Assembly (NCBI RefSeq): GCF_021726475.1
Contig: NZ_JAKJRU010000006.1
Coordinates: 124,001-188,000 of the forward strand
Length of the DNA: 64,000 nucleotides
DNA from: Pseudomonas oligotrophica
GTDB lineage: Bacteria > Pseudomonadota > Gammaproteobacteria > Pseudomonadales > Pseudomonadaceae
Direction of reading: 5' to 3'
The notes beneath the pieces were generated by a model. It made no database searches. It saw only the letters and a list, made by a program, of their open reading frames with translations, and had not been told where the DNA came from. Positions 25,972 through 34,917 of the stretch are shown piece after piece; the first letter of the stretch is position 1, and each line of letters begins with the position of its first letter. A program made the position numbers and the translations under genes.

Positions 25972-26637
25972 TCAGAACCAGCGGTCGTTGCGTTTGCGGC
26001 GGCCGAACATCAGCGGCAGGATCAGCCCGGCCAGCAGGCCTGCGCCGGCGATGCTGCCGCCGTAGACCATGTAGGTCATCAGCACCTGCTTGTTCTCGTC
26101 GCCCAGTTGTGCCTGGGCCTCGCGTAGCGCGGACTGGGCTTCGACCAGTTCCTCGCTCAGGCCCTGGTTGCGCGCCTCGAGCTCGTCGACCAGCGCCTTG
26201 CGCGAGTCGAGGGTCTCCTGCATGCCCTGCACGCGGTTCTTCCAGTTGTCATCGATGGTCCTGAGCTGGTCGCGCAGGTCGGTCACCTCGGCCTCCAGCT
26301 GCGGCAGGCGCTCGGCCTGGCCGGGCACTTCCTGCAGGTCGGCGTTGCGGATCCACACCTGGTCGCCGGATTCGCCGCGCACCTGGCTGTAGTCGCCCTG
26401 GGTCTGCAGCAGTTCGACCTTCTGCCCCGAGGTGAGGGTGCCGACGATGCGGTAGCCATCGGTGGGGCCGCTGCGCACGTAGGTGGTCAGCCGGTCGCTG
26501 ACCCAGCGCGCGTTGTCGCCTTGCTGGGCCTGGGCGTGGCCACCGAGCAGGCTGGCGCCAACGAGCGCCGCCAGCAGCCCGCCGCGCAAGCGGGCGCAGC
26601 GGCTGCGAAAAGAATGGGAAAGCAGTTCAGAGCGCAT
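25972..26637 (-). CDS. TIGR04211-type SH3 domain protein with coiled coil and C-terminal membrane anchor
   Basis: A 221-residue protein with an N-terminal signal (ending near GGHAQAQ), a bacterial SH3-like domain over about residues 45-110 (LTTYVRSGPTDGYRIVGTL, VWIRNADL), a coiled coil from about 115 to 190, and a C-terminal membrane helix ending in GRRKRNDRWF. This order is typical of the TIGR04211 family, related to E. coli YgiM. It probably sits in the inner membrane facing the periplasm; its role is unknown. The start at MRSELL lacks a clear ribosome-binding site. Confidence 0.82.
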   Translation of the reverse strand: MRSELLSHSFRSRCARLRGGLLAALVGASLLGGHAQAQQGDNARWVSDRLTTYVRSGPTDGYRIVGTLTSGQKVELLQTQGDYSQVRGESGDQVWIRNADLQEVPGQAERLPQLEAEVTDLRDQLRTIDDNWKNRVQGMQETLDSRKALVDELEARNQGLSEELVEAQSALREAQAQLGDENKQVLMTYMVYGGSIAGAGLLAGLILPLMFGRRKRNDRWF

Positions 26638-26932
26638 TCGAATGGGTAACTTTCTTGGAATGATTGGAGCCGGCGCCGTGATCGGCGGCGCGCAGGGCAC
26701 GAAAACGAGCCGGCCGCGGGCCGGGTCGGCGAAGATCGGACACAGCCAGGCCATGCCTTGGCGCGGGGCGGCCGCCGGTCGGCCAGCCGCAGGTCCGTGG
26801 TGACTGACACACCAGCGCCCGGTGAGTTCCCCTGGGCGCGCCATGCCGCTGCATGTCAGCCGTGTCGCACCACGCGAACCGCTCTAGGGAGGCGATGATG
26901 CGAAACGCCGGCCGCGTTACACCGACGAACGG
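26638..26932. other. Intergenic spacer without a recognised gene
   Basis: Nearly 300 bases between the SH3-domain gene and the DUF1641 gene, both on the minus strand. Open frames here have no recognisable product. It should contain the promoter of the SH3-domain gene and the end of the formate dehydrogenase transcript. I see no strong intrinsic terminator and no clear promoter hexamers. Confidence 0.4.
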
Positions 26933-27418
26933 TCAGAAGTCGCTGGACTTGCCGCTGAAGGCGCTGATCGGCTTGTCCACCTCGCGCTCGAGCCCCTCGG
27001 CAAAGGTCTTGAGCCCGGCCAGCAGCGGCGCGATGGCGCGCCAGAGATCGTCGTCGTGCAGCAGCCGGTAGGCGCCGCTGACGCCGGGGGCCTCCTTGCC
27101 GTGCGCCTCGGGCTGGTAGCCGGCGACGCTGGCAAAGCCATCGCGGAGCGCGAAGGCCACCTTGTAGAACTGCTCCGGCGGGATGCGCGACAGCGCCATG
27201 CCGAGGATCGACAGGTTCTGGATGGCATTGAGCGTGCCCGGCTTGCTCAGCCCGCCGACCAGCACCTTCATCACCTCGGCCTGGGAGCCGGCCAGGTCAT
27301 TGGCAAAACGCAGGATCCCGCGCTCGTGCAGGGTCTGCAGCAGCTGGTTCAGCTCGTCCTCGGCAGTCGCGCCGATCTTCGGCGGGCGAACCCGATAGTT
27401 CTCGATACGTTCGGCCAT
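26933..27418 (-). CDS. DUF1641 protein, formate dehydrogenase accessory/partner
   Basis: A 161-residue protein with the DUF1641 domain: ELNQLLQTLHERGILRFANDL and the helix-rich segment VLVGGLSKPGTLNAIQNLSIL. DUF1641 genes commonly follow FdhF-type formate dehydrogenase alpha genes, and here the ATG overlaps the fdhF stop by one base (TGATG around 27416-27420). No signal, metal motif or membrane segment is visible. A role as small subunit or assembly factor is inferred only from the pairing. Confidence 0.85.
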   Translation of the reverse strand: MAERIENYRVRPPKIGATAEDELNQLLQTLHERGILRFANDLAGSQAEVMKVLVGGLSKPGTLNAIQNLSILGMALSRIPPEQFYKVAFALRDGFASVAGYQPEAHGKEAPGVSGAYRLLHDDDLWRAIAPLLAGLKTFAEGLEREVDKPISAFSGKSSDF

Positions 27419-30384
27419 CAGAGACTCTCCGGATGCTGTTCATGGGCAGGCGGCTCGACATAGTCGTCGCGCATCCACTTGACCTCGACCGGCACGCCGG
27501 CATTCGGCGTGCGCTGGCCGTGGCGGAAGTTGCCGGGCGGCAGCGGTGCCTCCAGCGGTGCGCGCTGCAGGACCTCCAGGCGCACCGCGGTTTCCTTGTA
27601 GGCGGGTGTGTTGACGTCCGGGTCGTGGTGTTCGCCGGTGAGCAGATTGAGCCCCGGCTTGCCCTGGTGGATGGGCACGAACAGGGTCTTGCCGGCAACC
27701 CGCCCGGTGATCAGCGCCGGCAGCTCGACGGCGCCGCGGCGCGAGGTCAGGCGCACCCAGCAGCCCTGGCCGATGCCGCGCTCGGCGGCCAGCTCGGGGC
27801 TGACCTCGACGAACCAGTGCGGCGACAGCGCACTCATGCCCAGGCCCTGCCCGGTCTGGTTGTCGCCCTGGAAGTGCTCGAGCATGCGGCCGTTGTCGAC
27901 CATCAGGTCGAAGGTGTCGTCCGGCCCTTCGGCCGGCGCCTTCCACTCCAGCGGGTAGAGCACCGCCTTGCCGTCGTCGGTGTGGAAACCATCGGTATAC
28001 AGCAACGGCGTGTCCTGGCCGTCGGCGGCCACCGGCCAGCACAGCGACTTCCAGCCCTCGAGCCGCGCGTAGCTGACCCCGGCGAACAGCTCGGCGATGC
28101 CGGCCACCTCGCCCATGATCTGCCGCGGATGCGTGTAGCCCCAGGGATGGCCCATGCGCGCCGCGAGGTCGGTGAGGATGCGCCAGTCCGGGCGGCTGTC
28201 GCCCAGCGGCTCGAGCACCGGGTAGAAGCGCTGGATGCGTCGCTCGGTATTGGTGAAGGTGCCTTCCTTCTCGACGCTCGGGCAGGCCGGCAGCACCACG
28301 TCGGCGAACTCGGCGGTGCGGCTGAGGAAGACGTCCTGCACCACCATGAAGTCGAGCTTTTCGAAGGCCTGGTGCACGTTGTGGCTGTCGGAGTCGGAGA
28401 AGGCGGTCTCCTCGCCGATGATGTACATCGCGCGCACCTTGCGCGCGTCGGCCTGCTGGACCATGAGGAAGTTGTCCGAACCGACCTCGCCTGACAGCTG
28501 CTGCGGCGGCACGCCCCAGGCACGTGCCCACTTGGCCCGTACGGCCTCGTCGGTGACCTTCTCGTAGCCGGGGTACATGTTCTTCAGGCAACCGAAGTCA
28601 CTCGCCCCCTGCACGTTGTTGTGCCCGCGCATCGGGTAGCCGCCGGTACCCGGCCGGCCATAGTTGCCGCTGACCAGCAGCAGGTTCGACAGCGCCGTGC
28701 TGGTGTCGGCGCCGTGGCTGTGCTGGGTGATGCCCATGGCCCAGAGCAGGCAGACGCTGCCGGCGCGGCCGATCAGCTCGGCGGCCTCGACCAGCTGCGC
28801 GCGCGGGATGCCGGTCACCTGCTCGGCGAACTCCAGGGTGAACGGCGCCAGCGACTGGCGATATTCCTCGACCCCGTTGACCTGGCTGGCGAGGAAGGTC
28901 TCGTCGGCCAGGCCGTGGTCGAACAGGTAGCGCGACAGCGCCGAGGCCCAGACCAGGTCGGTGCTCGCATTCGGCCGCAGGTAGAGGTTGGCGCGCTCGG
29001 CCATTTCGTGGCGACGCGGATCGACGACGATCAGCTTCTGCCCGCGCAGCTTCTGCGCGGCCTTGACCTTCGAGGCGATCACCGGGTGGTTTTCCGACAG
29101 GTTGCTGCCGACGATCACCACCAGCTCGGCCTTTTCGATGTCCTTGATGCTGCCGGCATCGCCGCCATAGCCGACCGTGCGGAACAGGCCCTTGGTCGCC
29201 GGGTTCTGGCAGTAGCGCGAGGAGTTGTCGACGTTGTTGGTGCCAATGACCAGCCGGGCGATCTTCTGGGTGAGGTAGGCCTCCTCGTTGCTCGCCTTGC
29301 TCGAGCCGATGAAGCCGATGCTGTCGGGCCCGTGCGCGTCGCGGATTGCCAGCAGGCGCCGCGCCACCAGGTCCAGCGCCTCGTCCCAGCTGGCCTCGCG
29401 GAAGCTACTGCCGTCGCGGATCAGCGGCCTGGTCAGGCGCCGCTCGCTGTTGACGAAGTCCCAGGCGAACTTGCCCTTGACGCAGGTGGAGATGCCGTTG
29501 ACCGGCGCCTCGACCACCGGCTGCACCTTGAGGATGTGGCGGTCGCGCGTCCACATCTCGAACGAGCAACCGACGCCGCAATAGGTACACACGGTCTTGG
29601 TGCGCTTGATCTCCGGCTGCCGCCAGTGCATGTCCATCTTCGAGATGGCGGTGATCGGCGGCGCGCCGATGGTGTGTTCGAGCGCCTTGGCCAGGTCGAT
29701 CAGGGGCCGCTTGAGCGACTGCGGCATGCCGGTGAAGGGCCCGGCATCGGGCTGCATGGTCTTTTCCATCAGCGCGTTGCAGGGGCAGACGGTGACGCAG
29801 TGGCCGCAACTGACGCAGCTCGAGCCGGCGATGGTCTGGCCGCCGTCCCAGAGCACCCGTGGCGGCTCCATCTGGAAGTCGATCGACAGGGTTTCGTTGA
29901 CCTCGACGTTCTGGCAGGCCTCGACGCAGCGGCCGCAGAGGATGCACTGGTCCGGATCGTAGGTGTAGAAGGGGTTGGAGTGGTCCTTCTCGTAGGGCTT
30001 GCGCTGGAAGGCGTAGCGCTGGATCGGCATGTCCATGGCCGCGACGGTGTTGTGCAGCGTGCAGTCGCCGGTGTTGTTCTCGCAGACGGTGCAGTACAGC
30101 TCGTGCTTGGCCAGCAGGCGGTCCATGCCCTCCTCCCGCGCGGCGCCGGCACGCCGGGCCTGGCTGGAGAGCTCCAGCCCATCGCGCGCCTGCAGGGTAC
30201 AGCCGCGCACCAGCTCGCCTTCGAGCTCGACCCAGCAGACGTCACAGGTCTGCGGCGTGCCCAGGGCCGGGTGGTAGCAGACGTGGGGCAGATCGATGCC
30301 GTGCCCGGCGAGGAATTCGATCAGCGGCGTGCCGGCCTTGCCGGTCAGCGGTTTGCCGTCGAAGCGGATCGTGCAATCGGACAT
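27418..30384 (-). CDS. fdhF: Formate dehydrogenase alpha subunit, FdhF-type with NuoG-like iron-sulfur N-terminus
   Basis: A 988-residue cytoplasmic molybdopterin oxidoreductase. N-terminal 2Fe-2S ligands are Cys36, 47, 50 and 62. A NuoG-like His94/Cys98/101/108 cluster follows, then two 4Fe-4S motifs, CILCGRCVEACQ (about 147-158) and CVSCGHCVTVCPC (about 190-202), and the Mo-domain cluster motif VCTYCGVGCSFEM (about 266-277). The active-site position occupied by selenocysteine in E. coli FdhF is Cys392 in SSRYCQNPATKG. The start at MSDCTIRFDG begins the ferredoxin domain; the long open frame upstream runs antisense to nothing but overlaps egtD and is not coding. Electron acceptor unknown. 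Confidence 0.92.
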   Translation of the reverse strand: MSDCTIRFDGKPLTGKAGTPLIEFLAGHGIDLPHVCYHPALGTPQTCDVCWVELEGELVRGCTLQARDGLELSSQARRAGAAREEGMDRLLAKHELYCTVCENNTGDCTLHNTVAAMDMPIQRYAFQRKPYEKDHSNPFYTYDPDQCILCGRCVEACQNVEVNETLSIDFQMEPPRVLWDGGQTIAGSSCVSCGHCVTVCPCNALMEKTMQPDAGPFTGMPQSLKRPLIDLAKALEHTIGAPPITAISKMDMHWRQPEIKRTKTVCTYCGVGCSFEMWTRDRHILKVQPVVEAPVNGISTCVKGKFAWDFVNSERRLTRPLIRDGSSFREASWDEALDLVARRLLAIRDAHGPDSIGFIGSSKASNEEAYLTQKIARLVIGTNNVDNSSRYCQNPATKGLFRTVGYGGDAGSIKDIEKAELVVIVGSNLSENHPVIASKVKAAQKLRGQKLIVVDPRRHEMAERANLYLRPNASTDLVWASALSRYLFDHGLADETFLASQVNGVEEYRQSLAPFTLEFAEQVTGIPRAQLVEAAELIGRAGSVCLLWAMGITQHSHGADTSTALSNLLLVSGNYGRPGTGGYPMRGHNNVQGASDFGCLKNMYPGYEKVTDEAVRAKWARAWGVPPQQLSGEVGSDNFLMVQQADARKVRAMYIIGEETAFSDSDSHNVHQAFEKLDFMVVQDVFLSRTAEFADVVLPACPSVEKEGTFTNTERRIQRFYPVLEPLGDSRPDWRILTDLAARMGHPWGYTHPRQIMGEVAGIAELFAGVSYARLEGWKSLCWPVAADGQDTPLLYTDGFHTDDGKAVLYPLEWKAPAEGPDDTFDLMVDNGRMLEHFQGDNQTGQGLGMSALSPHWFVEVSPELAAERGIGQGCWVRLTSRRGAVELPALITGRVAGKTLFVPIHQGKPGLNLLTGEHHDPDVNTPAYKETAVRLEVLQRAPLEAPLPPGNFRHGQRTPNAGVPVEVKWMRDDYVEPPAHEQHPESL

Positions 30385-30461
30385 CGGGCCTCCGTTCTTC
30401 TCGTGGCGGGACCGGCCTCCTGCCTGCGGCGAACGGCGTCCGTGCCGCTGGCCTGCGCGCC

Positions 30462-31427
30462 TCAGCCGGGGCGGCGCAGGTAGTGCACGCTGAACAGTCG
30501 CGCCGGGTCGACCCAGTGCGCCTGGTTGTCGAAGCCGACGCTGCGGGCCAGGGCAGCGAAGCTGGCCAGGCTGTACTTGTAGGAGTTCTCGCTGTGCAGG
30601 CTTTCGCCGCGGGCAAAGCGGAAGCACCGCCCCTCGATGCGCACCTCCTGCGCCTGGCGACTGACCAGGTGCATCTCGATGCGCGACTGCGCGGCGTTGA
30701 ACCAGGCGCGGTGCTCGAAGGCGCGCGGGTCGATGTCGCTGTCCAGCTCGCGGCGGATACGCTCGAGCAGGTTCAGGTTGAACGCGGCGGTGACGCCGGC
30801 GGCATCGTTGTAGGCGCGCTCGAGCGTGGCGCGCTCCTTCACCAGGTCGACGCCCACCAGCAAGCCGCCGCCGGCCGGCAGCAGCGCGTAGACCCGGGCG
30901 AGGAACTGCTGCGCCTGGGCCGGGGTGAAGTTGCCGATGCTCGAGCCGGGGAAGAACGCCAGCGGCCGCTCGCAACGGAAGGCCCTGGGCAGTGCCAGGT
31001 CCTGGCAGAAATCGGCGCACAGCGCATGCACGTCCAGCCAGGGGTAGTCGGCGGCCAGGCGATGGGTGCTCGCGCGCAGGAAGTCCTCGGAGATATCGAT
31101 GCCCAGGTAGCGTCGCGGACGCATCGCCTCCAGCAGCAGGCGCACCTTGCGACTGGCGCCGCTGCCGAATTCGATCAGCTCGGCGCCCGGCCCGGCCAGC
31201 TCGGCGATCTCGCCGGCCGCGCGGCGCAGGATCGCCTCCTCGGTGCGCGTCGGGTAGTACTCCGGTTGCAGGCAGATCGCCTCGAACAGCTCGGAGCCGC
31301 GGCGATCGTAGAAGAACTTGGGGGCGATCGCCTTGGGTGTCGCGGCGAAGCCGGCGAGCACCTCCTCGCGCAGCGACGAGACGTGGCGATCGGCGAGCTG
31401 GTCGTGAAAACGGATGGCGAGTGCCAT
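30462..31427 (-). CDS. egtD: EgtD-family L-histidine N-alpha-methyltransferase
   Basis: A 321-residue SAM-dependent methyltransferase, the same length as mycobacterial EgtD, which trimethylates histidine to hercynine, the first step to ergothioneine. Visible are LQPEYYPTRTEEAIL, the SAM loop LIEFGSGASRKVRLLLEA, YLGIDISEDFL, PGSSIGNFTPAQA, YNDAAGVTAAFNLNLL and the substrate-binding SENSYKY near residue 285-292. No egtB sulfoxide synthase gene lies in the window, although in bacteria it is often adjacent. The gene is upstream of fdhF on the same strand with a 77-base gap. Confidence 0.85.
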   Translation of the reverse strand: MALAIRFHDQLADRHVSSLREEVLAGFAATPKAIAPKFFYDRRGSELFEAICLQPEYYPTRTEEAILRRAAGEIAELAGPGAELIEFGSGASRKVRLLLEAMRPRRYLGIDISEDFLRASTHRLAADYPWLDVHALCADFCQDLALPRAFRCERPLAFFPGSSIGNFTPAQAQQFLARVYALLPAGGGLLVGVDLVKERATLERAYNDAAGVTAAFNLNLLERIRRELDSDIDPRAFEHRAWFNAAQSRIEMHLVSRQAQEVRIEGRCFRFARGESLHSENSYKYSLASFAALARSVGFDNQAHWVDPARLFSVHYLRRPG

Positions 31428-31680
31428 GGCTTGTTCCCCAGCGATGGCGCCGGCGGTGTCCCGGCCGGCGATGCGGTGGCAGGTGCCTGTGGTGCAGCGC
31501 ACAGGCGCGGCTCGCACCGACAGCGGGACGCCGGCGCTTTTCTACTGACCGGACCGCGGCGCCCTGGGTTCAGCTTTTTTGCCGGACGGCAGGCGCACCG
31601 TTCGTCCAGCCACCGGAGCCGGCCACGCCGGGAGGCGGTCGGAACAGGTGCAGCCTCTCGCAACCGCCCAGGAGCCGCCC

Positions 31681-32289
31681 ATGTCGCTTTCCGTGTTCGC
31701 CCTCAACTGCACGCTCAAGCCCTCGCCCGCCGATTCCTCCTGCGAGCGGCTGCTGCGCCAGGTTCTCGGCGCCTTCGCCGAGCTGGGCGCCTACGGCGAG
31801 CTGCTGCGTGCGGCCGACTTCGATATCAAGCCGGGAGTCAGCTCCGACGAAGGCGCCGGCGACGACTGGCCGGAGCTGCGCCGGCGGATCCTCGCCGCCG
31901 ATGTGTTCATCCTCGGCACGCCGATCTGGCTCGGCCACCCGTCGAGCATCTGCCAGCGGGTGATGGAGCGGCTCGACGCCTTCCTGGGCGAGACGGACGC
32001 AGCCGGGCGCATGCCCTCCTACGGCAAGGTCGCCTGCGCCACGGTCGTCGGTAACGAGGACGGCGCACACCACGTCTCGGCCCAGATCTTCCAGGGGCTC
32101 AACGACCTGGGCTTCAGCCTGGCGCCCAACGCAGTGACCTACTGGGTCGGCGAAGCCATGCAGGGCCGGGACTTCAAGGACTTGCCGCAGACGCCGGACA
32201 AGGTCCGCCAGGCGACCGCCAGCATGACGCGCAACGCCGTGCACCTCGCCGGCCTGCTGCGGACCGCGCAATACCCCGGCAGCGCCTGA
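31681..32289 (+). CDS. Flavodoxin-like NAD(P)H-dependent oxidoreductase
   Basis: A 202-residue protein with a flavodoxin-like fold. FALNCTLKPSPADSSCERLL is the FMN phosphate-binding start, and FILGTPIWLGHPSSICQRVMERL and ATVVGNEDGAHHVSAQIFQGL are characteristic of the NADPH-dependent FMN reductase family. The probable activity is flavin or quinone reduction, cofactor FMN; substrate is unknown. The ATG at 31681 follows AGGAGC. It diverges from egtD over a 253-base gap and is followed 22 bases later by an exoD-like gene. Confidence 0.82.
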   Translation: MSLSVFALNCTLKPSPADSSCERLLRQVLGAFAELGAYGELLRAADFDIKPGVSSDEGAGDDWPELRRRILAADVFILGTPIWLGHPSSICQRVMERLDAFLGETDAAGRMPSYGKVACATVVGNEDGAHHVSAQIFQGLNDLGFSLAPNAVTYWVGEAMQGRDFKDLPQTPDKVRQATASMTRNAVHLAGLLRTAQYPGSA

Positions 32290-32311
32290 TCCACAGCGAC
32301 GGAGACCAGCG

Positions 32312-32893
32312 ATGGCACGAGAGGGCGAAGAACTGCAGGGCCTGGTCGACGGCCTGATCCGCCTCGGCCAGGAACAGGAAAAGGTCTCGGTGGCCGACAT
32401 CCAGGACGAGATCGGCCAGCGCAGCTTCGGCCCGTTCCTGTTCGTCCCGGCGCTCATCGAGATCAGCCCGGCGGGCGGCATCCCCGGACTGCCGACGTTG
32501 CTGGCGCTGATCGTCGCGCTGTTCGCGATCCAGATGCTGCTGGGGCGCGAGCACCTGTGGTTGCCGGAGGTGCTCAGCCGCCGCCAGCTGGCCGGCGACC
32601 GGCTGGACCGCGGCCTGAGCAAGCTGCGCCCGCTGCTGCGGCGGCTGGACAAGGTGGTCCGGCCGCGCCTGCACTGGGCTACCACGCGCAATGCCACGCG
32701 CCTGCTGGCGCTGCTCTGCCTGCTGCTGGCCAGCTCGGTGCCGCCGCTGGAGCTGGTGCCTTTCGCCAGTAGCGGGCCGTTCGCCGCCATCGGCCTGATC
32801 GGTGTCGGGCTGACCACGCGCGATGGCCTGCTGGTGGTGCTTGGCCTGCTGGCCGCGGTCGCCTCCGGCCTGGTTGCCATGGGGCTGTTCTGA
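32312..32893 (+). CDS. ExoD-family membrane protein
   Basis: A 193-residue membrane protein of the ExoD family (named for a Rhizobium exopolysaccharide locus). The N-terminus VSVADIQDEIGQRSFGPFLFV, then PALIEISPAGGIPGLPTLLA and a central QMLLGREHLWLPEVL are conserved in the family. Four hydrophobic segments are visible. The biochemical function is not established, so the exopolysaccharide label should not be over-read. It follows the flavodoxin-like gene at 22 bases with GGAGACC as ribosome-binding site. Confidence 0.85.
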   Translation: MAREGEELQGLVDGLIRLGQEQEKVSVADIQDEIGQRSFGPFLFVPALIEISPAGGIPGLPTLLALIVALFAIQMLLGREHLWLPEVLSRRQLAGDRLDRGLSKLRPLLRRLDKVVRPRLHWATTRNATRLLALLCLLLASSVPPLELVPFASSGPFAAIGLIGVGLTTRDGLLVVLGLLAAVASGLVAMGLF

Positions 32894-32918
32894 GCCAGCC
32901 CCTGGCCGCAAGCCCGCC

Positions 32919-33467
32919 TCAGCCGGCGAGGTACTCGGCGGTCGATGCCAGGCGGGCGTAGGCGAAGCCGAGCGCCGCCATCATCGTCGCGTGCACCTGC
33001 GCCGCCGGCACCCGGACGCCACCGAACTCCAGCTCGAGGGTGGCGCAGGCATCGTGGATGACCGTGACCGCGTAGCCCATGTCGGCCGCTGCGCGCACGC
33101 CGGCATCGACGCACATGTGGCTCATGGCGCCCACCACCACCAGCTCACGCACCTCTCGCTCGTCCAGTAACTGCTTGAGTTCGGTTTCGCGGAAGGAATT
33201 GGGGTAGTTCTTCACCACCACCGGCTCACCCGGCTGTGCGGCAACGGCGGCCTGGATCTGTACGCCATCGCTGCCGGGGACGAACACCGGCATCTCGCCA
33301 TGGGCGAATTCGTGACGGACATGGATGACCGGTATGCCCTTGGCGCGGGCATCGGCAATCACCCTGGCCGCATTCGCGACCGCCGCCTCGATGCCGCTCA
33401 GGGGCAGCTTGCCCGTTGGGAGGTATTCGTTCTGAAGGTCGATTACGACCACTGCACGCTTGCTCAT
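32919..33467 (-). CDS. Isochorismatase-family cysteine hydrolase
   Basis: A 182-residue hydrolase of the isochorismatase/nicotinamidase superfamily. The catalytic triad is visible as Asp10 in [11 protein letters not shown], Lys in [10 protein letters not shown] (about residue 85) and Cys in [15 protein letters not shown] (about 118). The substrate, probably an amide or vinyl ether, cannot be deduced. It diverges from an AraC-type regulator gene with a gap of about 106 bases, an arrangement typical of a regulator and its target. The start at MSKRAVVV removes 14 unsupported codons. Confidence 0.87.
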   Translation of the reverse strand: MSKRAVVVIDLQNEYLPTGKLPLSGIEAAVANAARVIADARAKGIPVIHVRHEFAHGEMPVFVPGSDGVQIQAAVAAQPGEPVVVKNYPNSFRETELKQLLDEREVRELVVVGAMSHMCVDAGVRAAADMGYAVTVIHDACATLELEFGGVRVPAAQVHATMMAALGFAYARLASTAEYLAG

Positions 33468-33573
33468 GCCTGGCTCCTGCGAAGATGCTGTTGAGGAAAG
33501 CGGAACCATGATCAGCCAGCCCGGGAAGGCCCGGAAGTGGTGCGATCGACATCTTCGAGGGTGCTACCGACAC

Positions 33574-34563
33574 ATGCCGACAGACAGCGTGATCGAACTG
33601 GGCATCGTGCTTTATCCGGGCGTGCAGATGGCCACGGTGCTGGGCCTGACCGATCTGTTCGGCATCGCCCAGCAAGGCGCAGGCGCGCCGGACGAACCGC
33701 GCCGCCCGCGCCTGCGCGTCAGCCACTGGCAGCTGGACGACACCGGGCGGCGGCCCGAGCGCATCCATGACTCGGACCCCGGTGCCGACTGCTCGCCCAG
33801 CGTGCTGATATTGCCGCCCAGCCTGCGGGCACCGATCTCCGCCGAGGCCGCGCGCCCCTATCGCGACTGGCTGCGCCAGCAGCACGACACGGGTGTCAGG
33901 CTGGCCTCGGTCTGCGCCGGCGCCTTCCTGCTCGGCGAGACCGGCCTGCTGGCCGGGCGCACCGTCACCACCCACTGGCTGCACGCCGAAGGCTTCAGGG
34001 CGCGCTTCCCGGACGTGCGCCTGGACGCCGACCAGCTGATCATCGATGCCGACGACATCATCACCGCCGGCGGCCTGATGGCCTGGACCGACCTGGGCCT
34101 GCGGCTGGTCGACCGCTACCTGGGCGCCAGGGCGATGATCGACACCGCGCAGATGCTGGTGATCGATCCCCCCGGCCGCCAGCAGCGCTACTACAGCGCC
34201 TTCGCGCCCCGGCTGAACCACGGCGACGGCGCCATCCTCGCGGTGCAGCATTGGCTGCAGGAAAATGCCGCGCAGGAAGTCGCGCTGGCAGCACTGGCAC
34301 AGCGCGCAGGCCTCGAGGAGCGCACCTTTCTGCGCCGCTTCCGCAAGGCCACCGGCATGACCACCACCGACTACTGCCAGCGAATCCGCGTCGGCCGCGC
34401 CCGCGAGTTGCTGCAGGCCAGCCGCCTGCCGCTCGAGCGGGTCGCCTGGGAAGTCGGCTACGCCGACCCCGGCGCCTTCCGCAAGGTCTTCACCCGCATC
34501 GTCGGCCTGAGCCCCGGCGCCTACCGGCGCCGCTTCGGCACCACGCCCGGCACCTCGGGCTGA
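33574..34563 (+). CDS. GlxA-family AraC-type transcriptional regulator with DJ-1/PfpI-like domain
   Basis: A 329-residue regulator. Residues about 1-185 form a DJ-1/PfpI-like sensor domain, with [21 protein letters not shown] and the nucleophile-elbow-like [19 protein letters not shown]. Residues about 215-320 are an AraC-type double helix-turn-helix ([41 protein letters not shown]). Members of the GlxA group control amine, arginine or choline metabolism; the ligand here is unknown. It likely regulates the divergent isochorismatase-like gene (inference from position). An upstream ATG at 33508 is possible but unsupported. Confidence 0.87.
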   Translation: MPTDSVIELGIVLYPGVQMATVLGLTDLFGIAQQGAGAPDEPRRPRLRVSHWQLDDTGRRPERIHDSDPGADCSPSVLILPPSLRAPISAEAARPYRDWLRQQHDTGVRLASVCAGAFLLGETGLLAGRTVTTHWLHAEGFRARFPDVRLDADQLIIDADDIITAGGLMAWTDLGLRLVDRYLGARAMIDTAQMLVIDPPGRQQRYYSAFAPRLNHGDGAILAVQHWLQENAAQEVALAALAQRAGLEERTFLRRFRKATGMTTTDYCQRIRVGRARELLQASRLPLERVAWEVGYADPGAFRKVFTRIVGLSPGAYRRRFGTTPGTSG

Positions 34564-34688
34564 GCGGCCGCGGCTGCCGTACCAGCACGCCGAACCGTAG
34601 CGGCACGGCAGCGCCCGAGGGCAGCTGGAGCACTGCCGGGGATCGCCTGCCGCGGTCTGGTCCTGCCCTGGAGGAAATGCCAGAAACG

Positions 34689-34727
34689 CGAAAGCCCCGC
34701 TAGAACCTGGGTTCTGCGGGGCTTTCG
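34689..34727 (-). terminator. Intrinsic terminator, probably of tRNA-Ser
   Basis: Long hairpin with arms CGAAAGCCCCGC (34689-34700) and GCGGGGCTTTCG (34716-34727), extended inward by AGAACC/GGTTCT around a two-base loop. It lies just downstream of tRNA-Ser on the minus strand and may also stop transcription from the plus-strand regulator gene. T-tracts are short on both sides. Confidence 0.65.
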
Positions 34728-34740
34728 GTGTGTTGCAATA

Positions 34741-34830
34741 TGGCGGAGAGATAGGGATTTGAACCCTAGGTACCCTTGCGGATACAACGGATTTCGAATC
34801 CGTCCCGTTCGACCACTCCGGCATCTCTCC
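34741..34830 (-). tRNA. tRNA-Ser (anticodon CGA)
   Basis: A 90-base class II tRNA including an encoded CCA end (TGG at 34741-34743 on the plus strand). The acceptor arms GGAGAGA/TCTCTCC pair, the anticodon stem ACGGATT-CGA-AATCCGT gives anticodon CGA for UCG codons, a long variable arm is present, and the T-loop is GGTTCAAATCC. Confidence 0.95.
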
Positions 34831-34840
34831 AGCGGCGCGC

Positions 34841-34868
34841 ATCATACCAGCCCGCGCCGCTTTGTCGA
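34841..34868 (-). promoter_or_regulatory. Sigma-70 promoter for tRNA-Ser
   Basis: On the minus strand TCGACA (34863-34868) and TATGAT (34841-34846) are separated by 16 bases, with the tRNA 5' end 10 bases further on. The stable-RNA context and good -10 support it. Confidence 0.55.
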
Positions 34869-34917
34869 ACCCCCGAACGCAATATTTCCGCTTTTTTTCA
34901 GCGGCTTGCGCCGTGGT

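Noticed and set aside
29205-29215. Selenocysteine codon in fdhF
   Set aside because: The active-site position is an ordinary Cys codon; there is no in-frame TGA and no need for selenocysteine insertion.
34741-34830. Integration site of a mobile element at tRNA-Ser
   Set aside because: No integrase, direct repeat of the tRNA 3' end or atypical cargo is seen on either side.
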